Of a DNA stretch of 64,000 nt, positions 54,283-63,060 are shown piece by piece. The stretch is from CAINVV01 sp963663005 (GTDB taxonomy: Bacteria; Bacteroidota; Bacteroidia; Bacteroidales; Prolixibacteraceae). Each line of letters starts with the position of its first letter. Position 1 is the first letter of the stretch. A program made the translations under genes and the position numbers. The DNA lies in assembly GCA_963663005.2 (NCBI GenBank), contig CAXXHH010000008.1, forward strand, positions 124,001-188,000, given 5' to 3'. Under the pieces are notes generated by a model. The model saw nothing but the letters and a program-made list of their open reading frames with translations. It ran no database searches and was not told the DNA's origin.

Positions 54283-57200
54283 ATGAAAAAAAACCAAAAA
54301 CCCGATGAACAATCAGGAGGTATCCTTATTAAAACTCTGAGAATTATGCGACTAAGTATTTTCTTTTTGTTTCTTTTTGTTGGACAAACGTGGGCGATTT
54401 CGAGCTATTCGCAACAAACCCGCTTGTCTATCAACATGAAAAATGCCCGAGTTCTGGATGTTCTGGATGAAATTGAAAAACAAAGCGAATTCTTTTTCTT
54501 TTTCAGCGAGAAGCATATTAACACCGAAAGACGCGTTGACATTAGTGTTGACAACAGTAAAATTGAAGAAATCCTTCATGATCTCTTTTTAAATACGGAT
54601 GTCAGTTACAAAATTCTGGACAGGCAAATTGTATTGACCACTCAAAAAGGTGATTCGAAGTCTGATCAGCCGCAGCGCACAATAACCGGTAAGGTAAGCG
54701 ATTCGTCAGGAGCCTCACTACCCGGCGCTTCGGTAGTTGTCAAGGGTACGACGCAGGGAATAATAACCGATATGAATGGAAAATATTCTATTCCTGGGGT
54801 CCCTGAAAATGCTATTCTCCAGTTCTCTTTCGTCGGAATGAAGACGGCAGAAGTTGCTGTAACCGGAAAGAAAACAATTGATGTTATTCTTGCGGACGAG
54901 ACGATCGGGATTGAAGAAGTGGTAGCCGTCGGATATGGTACACAGAAAAAATCGGATCTAACCGGCTCCGTCTCATCCTTTAATACCAAGGCGTTGCAGG
55001 ATCACCCTCAACCCAATATCATTCAGAATCTGCAAGGTACGGTTGCCGGATTAAACATCGCGATTACCGGTTCCAACGCTGAAGGTTCTGCAACAGCCAC
55101 CACGATCCGCGGAACAAATTCTATCACAGCGTCCAATAAACCACTTATTATTTTGGACGGAATTCCCTTCTCGGGAAGTTGGTCTGAGCTTAATCCGAAC
55201 GACATTCAGGCAATTGAAATTTTGAAAGACGCCTCATCTGCAGCAATTTATGGTGCCAGAGGTTCGAATGGGGTAATGCTTATCACCACAAAAAAGGGTA
55301 AGAAAGAGCAAATGGTTGTTTCATACGACGGGTTCATGTCGATGGATGAAGCGATCAATATCCCTAAGCTGATGGATGGCGAGACATTTTACAAATACAA
55401 GGTGGAGGCGCTCAAAGCGGCTAATACAACTACCCCGACCCCTGCCAATCCGGAACCCTGGATGGGAGCTATCACAGCAACCGAGGATCGGATGCATAAA
55501 GCAGGACTTTCCACCGACTGGTTAAAATTATCACTCCGCAATGGTTTCAAACAGCAGCATAATGCCTCCTTCCGTGGTTCTGTCGGGAAGACATCGTACT
55601 ATGTATCCCTGAATTATACTGATTCTAAGGGTGTTTCGCTGAACGACAAATTTAACCGGGTTGGATTTCGTATCAACTTCGAGCAAGAGCTGACACCCTG
55701 GTTGAAATTCAACACAAACACACAATTCGGTCGTTACGACAGAAGCGGCAAAGGACCAGAATTCAGTAAAGCCTTCCTGATGAATCCTTTATCGGAAGCC
55801 TATGATTCCAATGGCAACCTGAAACTCTCCTCGTGGGAAGATTCGAGTGTCGCTTATGCAAGAAATCCGCTGAGCTCAATCAACGAACGCAATAGCGATA
55901 TATCTCAAAAGCTGATCACCAACAATGTTTTCGACGTGACACTCCCGTTCATTAAGGGACTCACCTATAAACTGAATACGGGATATACCACGGAAATTCA
56001 AAAAGTTCAGAATTATCAGGGGCGTGACACGTATGAAGGGCTTAATGCGAACGGCATTTTGGCCAACAGCAGCGACAATTCATCCGATTGGATCATTGAA
56101 AATATTCTAAGTTACATCCGGAACTTCGGAAAGCACTCACTGTTTATCACCGGACTATATTCTGCTCAGAGCACTGTAAGCGAGTCGAATAGTGTTACTG
56201 GTCTCAATTTCGGTAATGATGTAATGTATTATTATCAGGTTGCAAAAGCCGGAATATTATCGGGCACAGCCAATTACACAAAATCGAATCACATCTCTCA
56301 GATGATGCGTGTGAATTACGGTTACGATGGACGTTATCTGCTTACCGTGACAACCCGCCGCGACGGATATTCCGCCTTTGGCGAGAACTCAAAATTCGGA
56401 CTATTCCCGTCTGTCGCTTTGGGCTGGAATGTTTCCAATGAAAAGTTCTTTAAAGGAACATCCCTAAGTAACATCCTGACGAATTTTAAGTATCGGTTTT
56501 CATGGGGTAAGAACGGTAATGAAGCGGTATCAGCCTATGTTACTTTGCCAAACTTAAGCTCCGACAACTATCTGGCAGATGCCAAAACACCTCTTTATGG
56601 CTACTATCCTTCCAGATTGGCATCGCCAAATCTGGGATGGGAAACGACCCGTTCAGTCAATACCGGTTTTGATTTCGGATTTTTAAAAGACAGAGTGCGC
56701 GGTACTTTTGACATATATTGGTCAAATACCTCCGACCTACTCTTAAGCCGCACAATACCTTCCATCAACGGAACAAATTCGCTGATCGGAAATATCGGTA
56801 AGACAAAAAACCAGGGAGTTGAATTGCAAATTTCCTCCAGAAATATCCAAAACAAAAAATTCAGCTGGACTACAGACTTTTCCTTTTCACACTATAAGAC
56901 GGAGATCGTAAATGTCGGTTTGTTTGATGCAGCCGGTAATGCCACCGATGATATAGCCTCACAATGGTTTGTCGGACAACCTGTTACGGTTAACTACGAT
57001 TACAAAATCACCGGAATCTGGCAAATCACGGACGCAGCCAATCCGACGGGAAAACAGAATCCTGATTTCCAATATTCTGTCCCCGGCTATGTAAAATACG
57101 ATCGTCTGAGCGCAAGCGGCGATATTACTCCTGCCGACAAACAAATTATCGGCTCCAGAATCCCAAAATTCACGGCAGGGATGAACAATACCTTCAAATA

Positions 57201-57618
57201 CGCAAATTTCTCGCTGAGCGTATTTCTCAATTCATCTTATGGAATCACCGCACGAAACTCGTTGAAAGATGTTGGCAACGTCTCCTGGAGAGAAAATCAA
57301 CTGGATAAAGAATACTGGACTCCAACAAATCCGATTAATACATATCCTAAGAACGACCTCAACGGTTCCGTGAATCCACTAAGGGCTGGATTCTACGAGA
57401 AAGCAGACTTCCTGAGAATTCAGGATGTGTCGCTGGCCTACCGTTTTTCTGATAATATCACGAGACGGGTAAAGATGCAACGGTTAGAACTTTATCTGAA
57501 TATCAATAACCTGGCCACCTTCACCAACTGGTCTGGTTTGGATCCCGAATTCATTGGAAGTCAAAGATCGACACCGAAGACACGTTCATTTTTACTTGGA
57601 TTAAGATTTGATTTATAA
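54283..57618 (+). CDS. SusC/RagA-type TonB-dependent transporter with STN domain, locus 3
   Basis: A 1111-residue outer-membrane transporter. The signal region is at about 20-45 (IFFLFLFVGQTWAISSYSQ), with STN at about 48-115 (VLDVLDEIEKQSEFFFFFSE). The carboxypeptidase-regulatory-like domain is about 133-205 (GKVSDSSGASLPGASVVVKG). The plug includes AVGYGTQKKSDLTGSV, LDGIPFSGSW and ILKDASSAAIYGARGSNGV. The barrel ends FLLGLRFDL. The following SusD and the absence of any nearby glycosidase suggest its cargo may be a peptide or glycopeptide, as for RagA of Porphyromonas; that is inference. Confidence 0.95.
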   Translation: MKKNQKPDEQSGGILIKTLRIMRLSIFFLFLFVGQTWAISSYSQQTRLSINMKNARVLDVLDEIEKQSEFFFFFSEKHINTERRVDISVDNSKIEEILHDLFLNTDVSYKILDRQIVLTTQKGDSKSDQPQRTITGKVSDSSGASLPGASVVVKGTTQGIITDMNGKYSIPGVPENAILQFSFVGMKTAEVAVTGKKTIDVILADETIGIEEVVAVGYGTQKKSDLTGSVSSFNTKALQDHPQPNIIQNLQGTVAGLNIAITGSNAEGSATATTIRGTNSITASNKPLIILDGIPFSGSWSELNPNDIQAIEILKDASSAAIYGARGSNGVMLITTKKGKKEQMVVSYDGFMSMDEAINIPKLMDGETFYKYKVEALKAANTTTPTPANPEPWMGAITATEDRMHKAGLSTDWLKLSLRNGFKQQHNASFRGSVGKTSYYVSLNYTDSKGVSLNDKFNRVGFRINFEQELTPWLKFNTNTQFGRYDRSGKGPEFSKAFLMNPLSEAYDSNGNLKLSSWEDSSVAYARNPLSSINERNSDISQKLITNNVFDVTLPFIKGLTYKLNTGYTTEIQKVQNYQGRDTYEGLNANGILANSSDNSSDWIIENILSYIRNFGKHSLFITGLYSAQSTVSESNSVTGLNFGNDVMYYYQVAKAGILSGTANYTKSNHISQMMRVNYGYDGRYLLTVTTRRDGYSAFGENSKFGLFPSVALGWNVSNEKFFKGTSLSNILTNFKYRFSWGKNGNEAVSAYVTLPNLSSDNYLADAKTPLYGYYPSRLASPNLGWETTRSVNTGFDFGFLKDRVRGTFDIYWSNTSDLLLSRTIPSINGTNSLIGNIGKTKNQGVELQISSRNIQNKKFSWTTDFSFSHYKTEIVNVGLFDAAGNATDDIASQWFVGQPVTVNYDYKITGIWQITDAANPTGKQNPDFQYSVPGYVKYDRLSASGDITPADKQIIGSRIPKFTAGMNNTFKYANFSLSVFLNSSYGITARNSLKDVGNVSWRENQLDKEYWTPTNPINTYPKNDLNGSVNPLRAGFYEKADFLRIQDVSLAYRFSDNITRRVKMQRLELYLNINNLATFTNWSGLDPEFIGSQRSTPKTRSFLLGLRFDL

Positions 57619-57637
57619 CAATAAAGCGAAGTTTACG

Positions 57638-59440
57638 ATGAAAAAATTTACATATACTTTCTTTTTACTCATCGCAACCTTTATGTTTGGTTGTAACGAG
57701 AAGAATTTTCTGAAAGAAGAGCCGCGCGATGATATCTATGCAGAAAATCTGCTAAATAGCTACTCAGGATTCCAAAGTATGGAGACAGCCTTAAGAGCCT
57801 TAATGCGGGAAGAGTTTTGCCGCGTGGATAACTTAGGCCGCTACGGTTCCTCTACCCTTCCAATTGTGCGACATGCGATGTGGGGATGCGGTACGGATAA
57901 TTCATGGAGTAACAATACGCACTCTTCCTTCCGGTTTATGTACTATCCAAGTTTGATAAAACAGACTGATTTGGATTGTATGATGTTGACTTTTGAATGG
58001 TTGTATAAAATTGTCAGCGCCTCAAATATGGTCATCAATCGTGCAGAAGATGCCACAATAAATTGGGAAGGCGGAAATGCCGTGGCCAACACAACGAACA
58101 AAGAAACCTCCATTGCAAAGGCGCGTTTCACCAGAGCCTGGGCTTATCGTCATCTCACCTATTCATTTGGAGCTGTCCCACTATCCACGACAGAAATAAA
58201 CGGATTGACGTACCGCACGGACTGGGATCGTACACCGGTTGCTGAAATCCGCAAGGTGATGGAAGAAGATTTGTTGTATGCCATCAGCAAGCTTCCGCTC
58301 AGGACGACAAATAATACTACCATTTCTGGAGCCGTTGCCCGCCACTACCTGGGTGAGCTATATCTTGCAATGGGCGACCCCACCAAGGCTGAAGAAGTGC
58401 TCAGACCATTGGTTACCGGAACAGAATATTCATTGATGACCGCTCGTTTTGGCAGCAATGCTTCACAACCCGGATGTGCCTTCATTGATGTATTCCGCTC
58501 TCCACTCTATTCGAGCGGCAACAAGGAAGTGCTGTTTGCATTTCTCAATACTCAGCCTGAAAATGCCTCAACTGGTTCTGCTCCGGTTTACATGAAGAGT
58601 ACGTGGAAAAACTACTACTCGAACGACGCAGACATCAAAAAGAGCAATCTTTCGGCTCCTGAGGTCGTAAGCGGTGTAATCAACAGCATCAAAATGTTGT
58701 GGCTGGTAAACGGTGGTAAAGGTGCAGCCCGTGCCTCTGCTTCACTCGGAGCAATTCGTCTGTACAATTATAAAAATCAGGGTACTGTCGACGATCGTGT
58801 CTCCAACAATTCCATGGTTTGGAAAATTTACGAGAAAAATGCAGCCGGAGCAATTGTCGAGTATCTGAAAAGTGGCAAGAGCGTGATCGACACTACCGTT
58901 TCCGCGGGGATGATCGACGACAGCAAAACGACTATCCAGAACTACAAATGGCCTTCCACCAAAAAATGGGATTACATTCAGACTGTTGCAGCCAACGGTG
59001 ATGCCGATGAATCCTATAATGATCAGGTTTACCTCAGGCTCTCAGACACCTATTTGCTCTACGCCGAAGCGCTATTTAAACTAAAAAATGCCTCTGCCGT
59101 GGATTGGATCAACAAGGTACGCACCAGGTCTCAAGCCGTGGCTCTCACAGCCAATGATTTGAACACACTCGGTCTCGACCTGATTTTGGATGAGAGAAGC
59201 CGCGAGCTCCTTTCTGAAGAAGAGCGCCGTCATACCTTGATTCGCGTTAGCCAGGAAAATGGAGGCGACGAAAGAGCCGTTAACAACTATTTCAAAAAAC
59301 GCGTAAGAGCCTATAATGAAATTTGCGGTCGACCGGCGCGAGGAATGAATGATGCCACAGTTCCGGTCTTGTTCCCTATCCCACAAATCTTTATTGATTC
59401 AAATACAGGGAAGACCATCGCTCAAAATCCAGGATATTAA
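57638..59440 (+). CDS. SusD/RagB-family lipoprotein, locus 3
   Basis: A 600-residue surface lipoprotein. The start is ATG 57638 (MKKFTYTFFLLIATFMFGC), giving a regular lipobox; the frame is open from 57608 inside the susC end, but those ten residues would spoil the signal peptide. SusD features are IAKARFTRAWAYRHLTYSFGAVPL near residue 155 and RLSDTYLLYAEALFKL with LILDERSRELLSEEERRHTLIR near the C-terminus. It starts 19 bp after the susC stop. It is closest in order, not in content, to the PUL SusD proteins. Confidence 0.94.
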   Translation: MKKFTYTFFLLIATFMFGCNEKNFLKEEPRDDIYAENLLNSYSGFQSMETALRALMREEFCRVDNLGRYGSSTLPIVRHAMWGCGTDNSWSNNTHSSFRFMYYPSLIKQTDLDCMMLTFEWLYKIVSASNMVINRAEDATINWEGGNAVANTTNKETSIAKARFTRAWAYRHLTYSFGAVPLSTTEINGLTYRTDWDRTPVAEIRKVMEEDLLYAISKLPLRTTNNTTISGAVARHYLGELYLAMGDPTKAEEVLRPLVTGTEYSLMTARFGSNASQPGCAFIDVFRSPLYSSGNKEVLFAFLNTQPENASTGSAPVYMKSTWKNYYSNDADIKKSNLSAPEVVSGVINSIKMLWLVNGGKGAARASASLGAIRLYNYKNQGTVDDRVSNNSMVWKIYEKNAAGAIVEYLKSGKSVIDTTVSAGMIDDSKTTIQNYKWPSTKKWDYIQTVAANGDADESYNDQVYLRLSDTYLLYAEALFKLKNASAVDWINKVRTRSQAVALTANDLNTLGLDLILDERSRELLSEEERRHTLIRVSQENGGDERAVNNYFKKRVRAYNEICGRPARGMNDATVPVLFPIPQIFIDSNTGKTIAQNPGY

Positions 59441-59449
59441 TGCAAATAT

Positions 59450-59479
59450 GGTAGAGACGTTGCCCGCGACGTCTCTACC
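59450..59479. repeat. GTAGAGACG-type inverted repeat after locus 3 susD
   Basis: GGTAGAGACGT and ACGTCTCTACC form a perfect 11-bp stem with an 8-nt GC-rich loop, with no T-run. The sequence resembles small dispersed GTAGAGACG repeats known from cyanobacterial and some other genomes, so it may be a dispersed element acting as an mRNA-stabilising stem. Confidence 0.6.
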
Positions 59480-59492
59480 TAAAATTTGAACT

Positions 59493-60878
59493 ATGACGAA
59501 TGTAGCCGCCGCAATCTCGCTGGTGTTCATTGTTGTGACCGCAATTTTCCTTTACAAAAAGCACAATCCACAAGGAGTTCTAATAATTTCGGGTGTATTG
59601 ATGTTCTTTTGCGCCATCCTTTTTGGTACAAAAGCGCTTGAGTTGACGAAACCCACCGGGACAACTTTTTTCAATCTATTTAAGGCTGTTGATGAGGGAT
59701 TTACCAGCAACCTGGCACGTGCAGGTTTCATGATAATGACGATTGGCGGGTATGTTGCCTACATGAATAAGATCAAGGCTACCAATGCGCTGGTTTATGT
59801 GTCCATGAAACCGCTCGGATTTTTCCGGAAATATCCCTATTTGGCATCCACCATAACGATCGTCATCGGCCAGATGCTATTTATTACAACTCCTTCTGCC
59901 GTTGGAATCGGTCTTTTGTTGGTTGCATCCATCTATCCGGTATTGGTAAATCTTGGCGTCAGCAGACTCACGGCTTTATCTGTTATCTCTGCCTCAACAA
60001 TTTTTGACCAGGGACCAGGTTCCGCCAATACTCTGCTTGCTTCACAATTAATAGGGAAAACCAATGTCTTCTATTTTTTAAACTATCAGATTCCACTGGT
60101 GATTCCGACGACAATCTTTGTGATGGTTCTTTACTATTTTAATAACCGGTACTTCGATAATAAGGACAGATTAAAAGGGAAAATAGTGGACGAGCCTGTG
60201 CTGGCAAGTGATTTTAAGGCAGATGTTCCGCTGATTTTTGCGATTCTGCCTGTACTGCCATTGATCATGCTGATCTTTTTTTCGCCATACCTTAAAATTT
60301 TTGACCCACCAATAACGCTGGATACTACCACAGCCATGATGGCCTCGCTGTTCGTCTCGCTGTTGTTTCTTGGTGTCTATAAACGAAGTCTGACTGCCAT
60401 TTTTGAATCCATGACAGCTATCTGGAAAGGGATGGGAGAAGTCTTCGGTAGCGTGGTGACCCTGATTGTTGCGGCAGAGATATTCTCCAAAGGGCTGATC
60501 AATCTTGGATTCATCGATTCATTGGTGGATGTATCAACGCACATCGGGCTGACAGGCATCGGAATTGCCGTATTCATCACAATACTGTTGTTTTTTGCTG
60601 CGATGCTGATGGGAAGCGGAAATGCTGCCTTCTTTTCATTTGGGCCGCTGGCGCCAAAAATTGCCGAACAATTTGGCATGTCTGCAGTCTCAATGGTGCT
60701 ACCCATGCAGTTATGTTCCAGCATGGGACGAGCGACCTCCCCTATTGCCGGGATCATTGTCGCCATTTCGGGTGTCGCGGGGGTCTCACCCATTGATCTG
60801 GCCAAAAGAAATACCATTCCGTTACTCGGAGGGATGCTGTTTTTGATATCATATCATTTTATAACCTGTCCGGCATGA
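59493..60878 (+). CDS. DcuC-family anaerobic C4-dicarboxylate transporter
   Basis: An inner-membrane transporter of 461 residues with about 12 hydrophobic segments. The DcuC family exchanges or exports C4-dicarboxylates such as succinate, fumarate or aspartate during fermentation or fumarate respiration. Typical segments are ARAGFMIMTIGGYVAYMNKI, VIGQMLFITTPSAVGIGLLL and MLMGSGNAAFFSFGPLAPKIA. It begins 52 bp after the SusD gene, across the hairpin 59450-59479. The next gene makes aspartate from isoaspartyl peptides, so aspartate or its succinate product is a reasonable substrate. Family assignment is good; substrate is inferred. Confidence 0.88.
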   Translation: MTNVAAAISLVFIVVTAIFLYKKHNPQGVLIISGVLMFFCAILFGTKALELTKPTGTTFFNLFKAVDEGFTSNLARAGFMIMTIGGYVAYMNKIKATNALVYVSMKPLGFFRKYPYLASTITIVIGQMLFITTPSAVGIGLLLVASIYPVLVNLGVSRLTALSVISASTIFDQGPGSANTLLASQLIGKTNVFYFLNYQIPLVIPTTIFVMVLYYFNNRYFDNKDRLKGKIVDEPVLASDFKADVPLIFAILPVLPLIMLIFFSPYLKIFDPPITLDTTTAMMASLFVSLLFLGVYKRSLTAIFESMTAIWKGMGEVFGSVVTLIVAAEIFSKGLINLGFIDSLVDVSTHIGLTGIGIAVFITILLFFAAMLMGSGNAAFFSFGPLAPKIAEQFGMSAVSMVLPMQLCSSMGRATSPIAGIIVAISGVAGVSPIDLAKRNTIPLLGGMLFLISYHFITCPA

Positions 60879-60896
60879 AGGTCAATACGAATGTGA

Positions 60897-60934
60897 TATA
60901 CAACAAGTTAATAAGGGTATATTTGTTGTATATT
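60897..60934 (+). promoter_or_regulatory. Inverted repeat overlapping a -7 box upstream of the isoaspartyl dipeptidase gene
   Basis: ATATACAACAA (60897-60907) and TTGTTGTATAT (60924-60934) form a perfect 11-bp inverted repeat. TATATTTG (60919-60926), an exact TAnnTTTG match, overlaps the right arm. This looks like a promoter with an operator, about 55-60 nt before the ATG at 60988. A terminator stem is the alternative, but no T-run follows. Confidence 0.5.
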
Positions 60935-60987
60935 GAACTCCGGGTTGTTCAGAATGACTAAATACAAAACTTTATACCAAATAAAAT

Positions 60988-62133
60988 ATGCTAAAGCTTC
61001 TTAGAAACTGCCAGGTATATGCCCCTGAAAAGATCGGGAAAAAAGATATCCTGGTGGCAGGCGAAAAAATAGTCCGGATTGGAGATCGAATCAATCTTTC
61101 CGGGGTAGATTTTGAAGAGTTTGATTTTGAAGGACGGATTCTCACTCCTGGATTTATCGATCAGCATGTGCATATTACGGGCGGTGGCGGACAAGAAGGA
61201 TATTCTTCGATGGTTCCCGAGGTGCAGATGAGCGAACTGATTGCTTGTGGCACGACCACCGTTTTGGGAATGCTTGGTACAGATGGTTTTGTGAAGGAAT
61301 TGACGACACTTTATGCCAAATGCAAGGCGCTCGACATGGACGGTATTACCGCCTTTATGCTTACGAGCTATTATGGACTGCCGGAGAAAACGATCCTCTC
61401 CTGCGTTGCCGACGATATGATTTTTCTCGATAAAGTGATCGGCTGCAAGCTGGCTATCAGCGACGACCGGAGCTCCTTCCCGACCGAATTAGAGATACTG
61501 CGGTTAATCAATCAGGTGAGGTTAGGTGGCTTTACTTCCGGTAAAACCGGGATTCTTCATTTACACATTGGTGCGCTTGAGACTGGCATTGAGGTGCTTA
61601 TTGAGATAGCACAAAAATATCCAACGCTGATTCAGTATATCTCGCCCACGCATGTTATCCGGACACAACCCCTCTTCGAGCAGGCAATCCGCTTTGCCAA
61701 ACTGGGCGGAATGATTGATGTCTCGACAGGAGGAACCCAATTTGATGCACCCTACAAATGTGTGATGCAGGCAATTCAGGAAGGTGTCTCCGTCCATTCG
61801 ATGACATTTTCGAGCGACGGGCGCGGAGGTGTGCGCCGTGTAGATCCCGTAACCGGGGAAATCACGTATCGACCGGCACCTCTTCACCGGAATTTTAGCG
61901 AGATGGTGAAACTGGTAAAAGAGGGAGGGCTACCACTGGAAGATGCACTCTGTCTGATAACCTCCAGTCCGGCGAAGAATTTGAAGTTAAAACACAAGGG
62001 CTTTGTCAAAGAAGGATACGATGCAGATTTTTGCCTGCTCGACAATGATTTAAACCTTACGGAAGTCTTTTCACGAGGAACCTTGATGATGAAAGATTCC
62101 ACTGTAATCAAACGAGGCAAGTACGAAATTTGA
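60988..62133 (+). CDS. iadA: Beta-aspartyl (isoaspartyl) dipeptidase
   Basis: Hydrolyses beta-linked Asp-X dipeptides that arise from damaged or processed asparagine and aspartate residues. An amidohydrolase-superfamily barrel of 381 residues. Metal ligands are H60 and H62 in DQHVHITGG, the likely carboxylated bridging lysine is K154 in CKLAISDDRS, later histidines lie in HLHIGAL and SPTHV, and the catalytic aspartate is in SSDGRGG. No signal peptide, so it acts in the cytoplasm on imported peptides. It fits with the DcuC transporter upstream and the exported peptidases downstream. Confidence 0.93.
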   Translation: MLKLLRNCQVYAPEKIGKKDILVAGEKIVRIGDRINLSGVDFEEFDFEGRILTPGFIDQHVHITGGGGQEGYSSMVPEVQMSELIACGTTTVLGMLGTDGFVKELTTLYAKCKALDMDGITAFMLTSYYGLPEKTILSCVADDMIFLDKVIGCKLAISDDRSSFPTELEILRLINQVRLGGFTSGKTGILHLHIGALETGIEVLIEIAQKYPTLIQYISPTHVIRTQPLFEQAIRFAKLGGMIDVSTGGTQFDAPYKCVMQAIQEGVSVHSMTFSSDGRGGVRRVDPVTGEITYRPAPLHRNFSEMVKLVKEGGLPLEDALCLITSSPAKNLKLKHKGFVKEGYDADFCLLDNDLNLTEVFSRGTLMMKDSTVIKRGKYEI

Positions 62134-62146
62134 TCCTTATTCAACT

Positions 62147-63049
62147 ATGTTACAAACGACAAGGCTTTATATCATCCTGACATTCACATTATTATTTTCG
62201 GGAAACCTTACTTCTTCCGGACAATCTGCCAAAAAAGAAATTCTGTTTAAACACGGCTTTGGCATGGTTAATTATGCGGAATATGAACCGTTTAAGGAAA
62301 AACCAATCGACATTTTTTATTATATTCCTGAAGAAGGCGACATAAAAACGATGCCCGTCCTATTAGCGATGCATGGCGCCGCCCGGGATGCAAAGGAATT
62401 GATCCAAGCCATGTCGGCAGAGGCAAAAGCAAAAAAGGTTATGGTGTTTGCACCACGCTTCGATCTGAAATTATACCCGATAAGTGATTACCAGGAGGTG
62501 GGAATTATGACTGCCGACAAACAGCTGAAAAAGGAGAGTGAGCGTACCACGGCTCTAGTCGACAAAATTTTCGAATTCATTCTCGCTCATTCAGAATCCA
62601 ATGCACAAAAATTTGATATTTACGGTCATTCAGCCGGAGGACAGTTTGTGCACCGTTTTATGCTTTTTTGCGACAGTCGGTATGTAAATCGTGCAATGGC
62701 CGGAAGTCCAGGGTTTTACACGCTTCCCGATACGACGATCAGCTATCCCTACGGACTGAAATCCACCCCTTTCGCCAATGAAAAAGCGATTCGTGCCTTC
62801 CTGGCAAAGAATATTACGCTTCACCTGGGAACCAAAGATACTCTCAGGGAAACCTTTCTGAAGACGACACCGGAAGCCGAGAAACAAGGCAGAAACAGAT
62901 ACGAACGCGGCGAATATTTCTATCGGTATCTTCAGCAGATCGCGGCAGAAAACAAATGGAAATTTAACTGGACTAAAGTCGTTACACCAGATGTGCCCCA
63001 CGACTCCCGACTAATGGGGAAAATTGGTCTGAATTATTTGTACAAATAA
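62147..63049 (+). CDS. Secreted alpha/beta hydrolase
   Basis: A 300-residue exported protein (signal 1-25, LYIILTFTLLFSGNLTSSGQS). The alpha/beta-hydrolase nucleophile elbow is GHSAGG with S162; the oxyanion part AMHGAARDA is upstream, and the C-terminal histidine is probably in PDVPHDSR. The sequence resembles poly-ester/feruloyl-esterase or peptidase S9-like single-domain hydrolases, but no motif decides among ester, lactone or peptide substrates. It starts 13 bp after iadA, and the M14 gene follows 11 bp after its stop, so the three genes are likely one operon. Confidence 0.82.
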   Translation: MLQTTRLYIILTFTLLFSGNLTSSGQSAKKEILFKHGFGMVNYAEYEPFKEKPIDIFYYIPEEGDIKTMPVLLAMHGAARDAKELIQAMSAEAKAKKVMVFAPRFDLKLYPISDYQEVGIMTADKQLKKESERTTALVDKIFEFILAHSESNAQKFDIYGHSAGGQFVHRFMLFCDSRYVNRAMAGSPGFYTLPDTTISYPYGLKSTPFANEKAIRAFLAKNITLHLGTKDTLRETFLKTTPEAEKQGRNRYERGEYFYRYLQQIAAENKWKFNWTKVVTPDVPHDSRLMGKIGLNYLYK

Positions 63050-63060
63050 AAACTACCGGA

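Noticed and set aside
57608..57637. Upstream start for the locus 3 SusD overlapping susC
   Set aside because: It would add ten charged residues before a clean lipoprotein signal; ATG 57638 fits better.
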